A stretch of DNA of 23,496 nt from NCBI GenBank assembly GCA_963643985.1, contig CAVINP010000023.1:1-23496 (forward strand). Direction: 5' to 3'. The notes under the pieces were generated by a model. It saw nothing but the letters and a program-made list of their open reading frames with translations, was not told the DNA's origin and ran no database searches. Made by a program: the position numbers and the translations under genes. Within the stretch, counting starts at the first letter, position 1. Each line of letters starts with the position of its first letter. This document shows positions 22,647 to 23,496 of the stretch, piece by piece. Origin of the DNA: SFTH01 sp963643985 (GTDB lineage: Bacteria; Bacillota; Clostridia; Christensenellales; Aristaeellaceae).

Positions 22647-22675
22647 TTGACAGAGACGAACGATCGGATTATTAT
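22647..22675 (+). promoter_or_regulatory. Promoter of the YhaM-like gene
   Basis: Perfect -35 TTGACA (22647-22652), 17-base spacer, -10 TATTAT (22670-22675). A GGGAGG ribosome site follows before the ATG at 22712. Confidence 0.82.
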
Positions 22676-22711
22676 TGAATCATACACCGATATTGGGAGG
22701 ACGACTAACTT

Positions 22712-23496
22712 ATGAAACAACAGCCTCAGCTGGCCACGATGCTCCGAAACCAGACGTTTGACGGCTTTCTGCTCACCCGATCGGCCGTGCAGAGGACCGG
22801 TTCCAACGGCAATAAATATCTGGACATGACGCTCTGCGACATCTCCGGCGAAGTGAACGCCAAGATGTGGGACGGCCTGACCCCCGCGCCCGAGGTGGCA
22901 CAGGTGCTGCGCGTGCGCGGCGTGATGCTGGAGTACAATGGCAGGCCCCAGCTGCGCGTGGACAAGATGCGCCCCGCAACCCGCAGTGACGACTACGACA
23001 TGGCCGTGCTCACGCCCTGTGCGCCCGAGCCGCCCGAGACTATGAAGGACGAGATCATGGCGCGGGTTGCCGCCATGCAGGATGTGCAGCTGCGCGAACT
23101 GGTGACGGCGCGGCTTGAGATGTGCGGGCCGCAGCTGGACTACTATCCCGCGGCCTCCAAGCTGCACCACGCGGAAAAGTCGGGTCTGCTGCACCACACG
23201 GACACGATGCTGCGCATGGCGGGACACGTCTGCGAGGTCTATCCCCAGCTGGACGCGGATCTGCTGGCCGCAGGCGTCATACTGCACGATCTGTGCAAGA
23301 TCGACGAGATGGCCGCAGACGAAATCGGCATGGTCTCCGACTACACGGCGGAGGGCCTGCTGATAGGCCATCTGGTGGACGGCGTGGCCGTGATCGATGC
23401 GCTGGGAAAGCAACTGGGCACGCGGCCCGAACTGCTGATGATGCTCAAGCACATGATACTCTCCCACCACGATCTGCCCGAATACGGCAGCCCCAA
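22712..23496 (+). CDS. yhaM: YhaM-like 3'-5' exoribonuclease, OB-fold plus HD domain (3' end beyond the window)
   Basis: The frame is open from the ATG at 22712 to the window end, giving 261 codons; YhaM is usually ~310-320 residues, so roughly 50 are missing. The N-terminal OB-fold (~14-90) includes TGSNGNKYLDMTLCDISGEVNAKMWD and probably binds RNA or single-stranded DNA. The HD phosphohydrolase domain has HHTDTM (161-166), the HD pair H192-D193 in ILHDLCKID, H220, and the family signature KHMILSHH with EYGSP (246-260). YhaM trims RNA 3' ends in Firmicutes. GGGAGG about 11 bases upstream supports the start. Confidence 0.92.
   Translation, partial: MKQQPQLATMLRNQTFDGFLLTRSAVQRTGSNGNKYLDMTLCDISGEVNAKMWDGLTPAPEVAQVLRVRGVMLEYNGRPQLRVDKMRPATRSDDYDMAVLTPCAPEPPETMKDEIMARVAAMQDVQLRELVTARLEMCGPQLDYYPAASKLHHAEKSGLLHHTDTMLRMAGHVCEVYPQLDADLLAAGVILHDLCKIDEMAADEIGMVSDYTAEGLLIGHLVDGVAVIDALGKQLGTRPELLMMLKHMILSHHDLPEYGSP

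Overview
The window reads as a moderately high-GC chromosomal segment from an anaerobic Gram-positive bacterium of the Clostridia type. This rests on gene content and signals, not on a database match: strong AGGAGG-type ribosome sites, sigma-A-like promoters, a type 2 GalT, TmcAL (YlbM), a YhaM-type exoribonuclease, an rplM-rpsI pair, an M29 aminopeptidase and a small Clostridia-type P-loop protein. Genes are tightly packed, often with 4-base ATGA overlaps. There is no tRNA, rRNA, prophage, transposase or CRISPR array. No gene-free stretch exceeds 300 bases; the longest are 12441-12610 and 13456-13649.

Layout. (1) 1-5174, minus strand: galT, then a VWA-like/degenerate-metallopeptidase protein, a cytoplasmic leucine-rich-repeat protein and a MoxR-type AAA+ ATPase that runs off the window. 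All four overlap by a few bases. (2) 5175-5330: back-to-back promoters for galT and galK flanking a small palindrome. (3) 5331-10325, plus strand: galK, tsaE, tsaB, rimI, a membrane-anchored MurF-like ligase and a small exported protein, closed by a strong bidirectional terminator. (4) 10362-11486, minus: a Nudix hydrolase and a GNAT acetyltransferase. (5) 11657-13455, plus: a small P-loop protein with a TTG start, a single-pass membrane protein, then rplM-rpsI behind their own promoter and leader. (6) 13650-16837, plus: M29 aminopeptidase, a NYN/OST-HTH protein, and a membrane-anchored endonuclease/exonuclease/phosphatase-fold protein. (7) 16838-16920: a hairpin plus six tandem heptamers between convergent genes. 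(8) 16916-20707, minus: a thymidine kinase fused to a GNAT domain, an RlmI-like methyltransferase and an ABC-F ATPase. (9) 20844-23496: tmcAL (plus), a small membrane protein (minus), and a YhaM-like exoribonuclease (plus, cut by the window end).

How the genes fit together. galT and galK are two of the three Leloir steps (galE is not here) and are divergently transcribed. Several genes concern RNA and translation: TsaE/TsaB (t6A37 of tRNA), RimI, TmcAL (ac4C34 of elongator tRNA-Met), L13/S9, an RlmI-like methyltransferase, ABC-F, YhaM and the NYN/LOTUS protein.

Most worth a second look: the coupled MoxR-LRR-VWA trio behind galT; the thymidine kinase-GNAT fusion; a two-part motif with identical spacing upstream of the Nudix and thymidine kinase operons; the heptamer/hairpin element; and a near-exclusive use of ATA for isoleucine before leucine across the window (hand count about 42 of 45).
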